The notes beneath the pieces were generated by a model that saw only the letters and a list, made by a program, of their open reading frames with translations, had not been told where the DNA came from and searched no databases. The translations under genes were made by a program, and so were the position numbers. Positions 5,197-5,523 of a stretch of 5,523 nucleotides of DNA are shown one piece after another (the stretch's first letter is position 1; every line of letters starts with the position of its first letter). This DNA comes from JAADHY01 sp964428935. Its GTDB lineage: Bacteria > Planctomycetota > Planctomycetia > Planctomycetales > Planctomycetaceae. The DNA lies in assembly GCA_964428935.1 (NCBI GenBank), contig CAYSAG010000332.1, forward strand, positions 1-5,523. Reading direction: 5' to 3'.

Positions 5197-5523
5197 GTGA
5201 GCCGTCGCGGGGGGGCTCTGCTGGAGCGGCTGCACCAGCTGGAGCCGGCCAACGCGGTGCTGGTCCAACGCCTGCACCGGCTCGAGCGAAGGAACTCGCA
5301 GTTGGAGCAAACCAACACGGCCCTGCTCGGGCGGTTGCAAGGGCTCGAGAACCGCTGTCAAGCCGTGGAGCAGCGGTGTGAGCGCTTGGTTGCGCGGTGC
5401 CGGCGGCTGGAAGCGGAGAACGCTCGGCTTCGAGAGCAGCTCCGGCAGCGGGAGCCCGGTTGCGTCTCGAGAACGCCGCCTTGCGAAAGGAAGTGGCCCG
5501 TCTGTTCGAGAAGCTGGAGCGGG
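5197..5523 (+). CDS. Coiled-coil protein, 5' part only, with an apparent frame break near 5455
   Basis: Not recognised with certainty. From the GTG at 5197 (another GTG at 5194 is possible) the frame is open to the right edge. After a short VSRRGGA start, residues about 8-86 form an almost uninterrupted coiled coil rich in Leu, Glu, Arg and Gln. It includes heptads such as RLHQLEP, RLHRLER, RLQGLEN, RCQAVEQ, RCERLVA, RCRRLEA and ENARLRE. Cys54, Cys61 and Cys68 fall exactly seven apart at a core position. After RQRE (ending at 5454) this frame turns into a Cys/Pro/Ser/Trp mix, whereas the -1 frame from about 5454 reads ARLRLENAALRKEVARLF and continues the coiled coil. One missing base, for example GAGGCC become GAGCCC, would explain this. 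Known proteins with such N-termini include IS66-type transposases with a leading coiled coil and many planctomycete hypothetical proteins. The continuation past the edge would decide. Treat it as a possible pseudogene or a sequence error. Confidence 0.6.
   Translation, partial: MSRRGGALLERLHQLEPANAVLVQRLHRLERRNSQLEQTNTALLGRLQGLENRCQAVEQRCERLVARCRRLEAENARLREQLRQREPGCVSRTPPCERKWPVCSRSWSG
5227..5310 (+). repeat. Two tandem 42-nt (14-codon) degenerate repeats inside the coiled coil
   Basis: Units 5227-5268 (RLHQLEPANAVLVQ) and 5269-5310 (RLHRLERRNSQLEQ) align without gaps, and related half-units recur downstream (RLQGLEN, RCRRLEA). At the DNA level the CGG/CGC-CTG-CAC-CNG-CTN-GAG core is shared. 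It fits growth of the coiled coil by heptad-pair duplication. Confidence 0.5.

Noticed and set aside
5034..5381. 115-codon plus-strand frame starting at ATG 5034
   Set aside because: Its second half is the Ala/Gly/Pro-rich shadow of the coiled-coil gene, and the long GGGGGGAAG upstream is about 20 nt from the ATG, too far to act as its ribosome site.
5440..5470. Programmed -1 frameshift in the coiled-coil gene
   Set aside because: No X-XXY-YYZ slippery heptamer is present at the junction, and I saw no clear downstream stem-loop before the window ends. A lost base explains it more simply.

Overview
The window is GC-rich bacterial chromosomal DNA. It holds four convincing protein genes and the start of a fifth, which looks frame-disrupted. 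The best clue to the host is a bacterial formylmethanofuran:tetrahydromethanopterin formyltransferase (Ftr/FhcD), an archaeal-type C1 enzyme known in bacteria mainly from methylotrophic Proteobacteria, NC10 and Planctomycetota. With the GC-rich, GTG-start-using genes and the GT-C-like membrane protein, I favour a planctomycete. This is inference and no marker RNA gene is present.

Layout. Positions 1-1360 (minus strand) carry a class III PLP-dependent aminotransferase, cut by the left edge so that its C-terminus is missing. Positions 1443-2234 (minus strand) carry a SIR2-family NAD-dependent protein deacylase. It lies 82 bp upstream of the aminotransferase in the same direction, so the two may be co-transcribed. 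Positions 2235-2416 form a 182-bp divergent intergenic region with a 10-bp direct repeat, one copy close to each start codon. Positions 2417-3331 (plus strand) carry ftr/fhcD. Positions 3407-4738 (plus strand) carry a polytopic membrane protein resembling GT-C/dolichyl-phosphate-mannose-type glycosyltransferases. It starts 75 bp after ftr, so it may be in the same transcript. Positions 4739-5196 hold no convincing gene, only hairpin-forming sequences. From 5197 to the right edge a GTG-started reading frame with an upstream GGGAG encodes an almost pure coiled coil. Near 5455 the coiled-coil signal jumps to another frame, as if one base were missing.

Function. Ftr moves a formyl group between tetrahydromethanopterin and methanofuran-type carriers in formaldehyde/formate C1 metabolism. 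Its usual partners (FhcA, FhcB, FhcC, Mch, Fae) are not in this window. The sirtuin and aminotransferase suggest NAD-linked protein deacylation and amino-group metabolism, but nothing in the sequence ties them to the C1 pathway beyond sharing a divergent promoter region. I saw no CRISPR array, tRNA, rRNA or complete insertion sequence. The most notable points are the bacterial Ftr placed away from its partner genes, the mirrored repeat in the divergent promoter region, and the cysteine-laddered, frame-broken coiled-coil gene at the right end.
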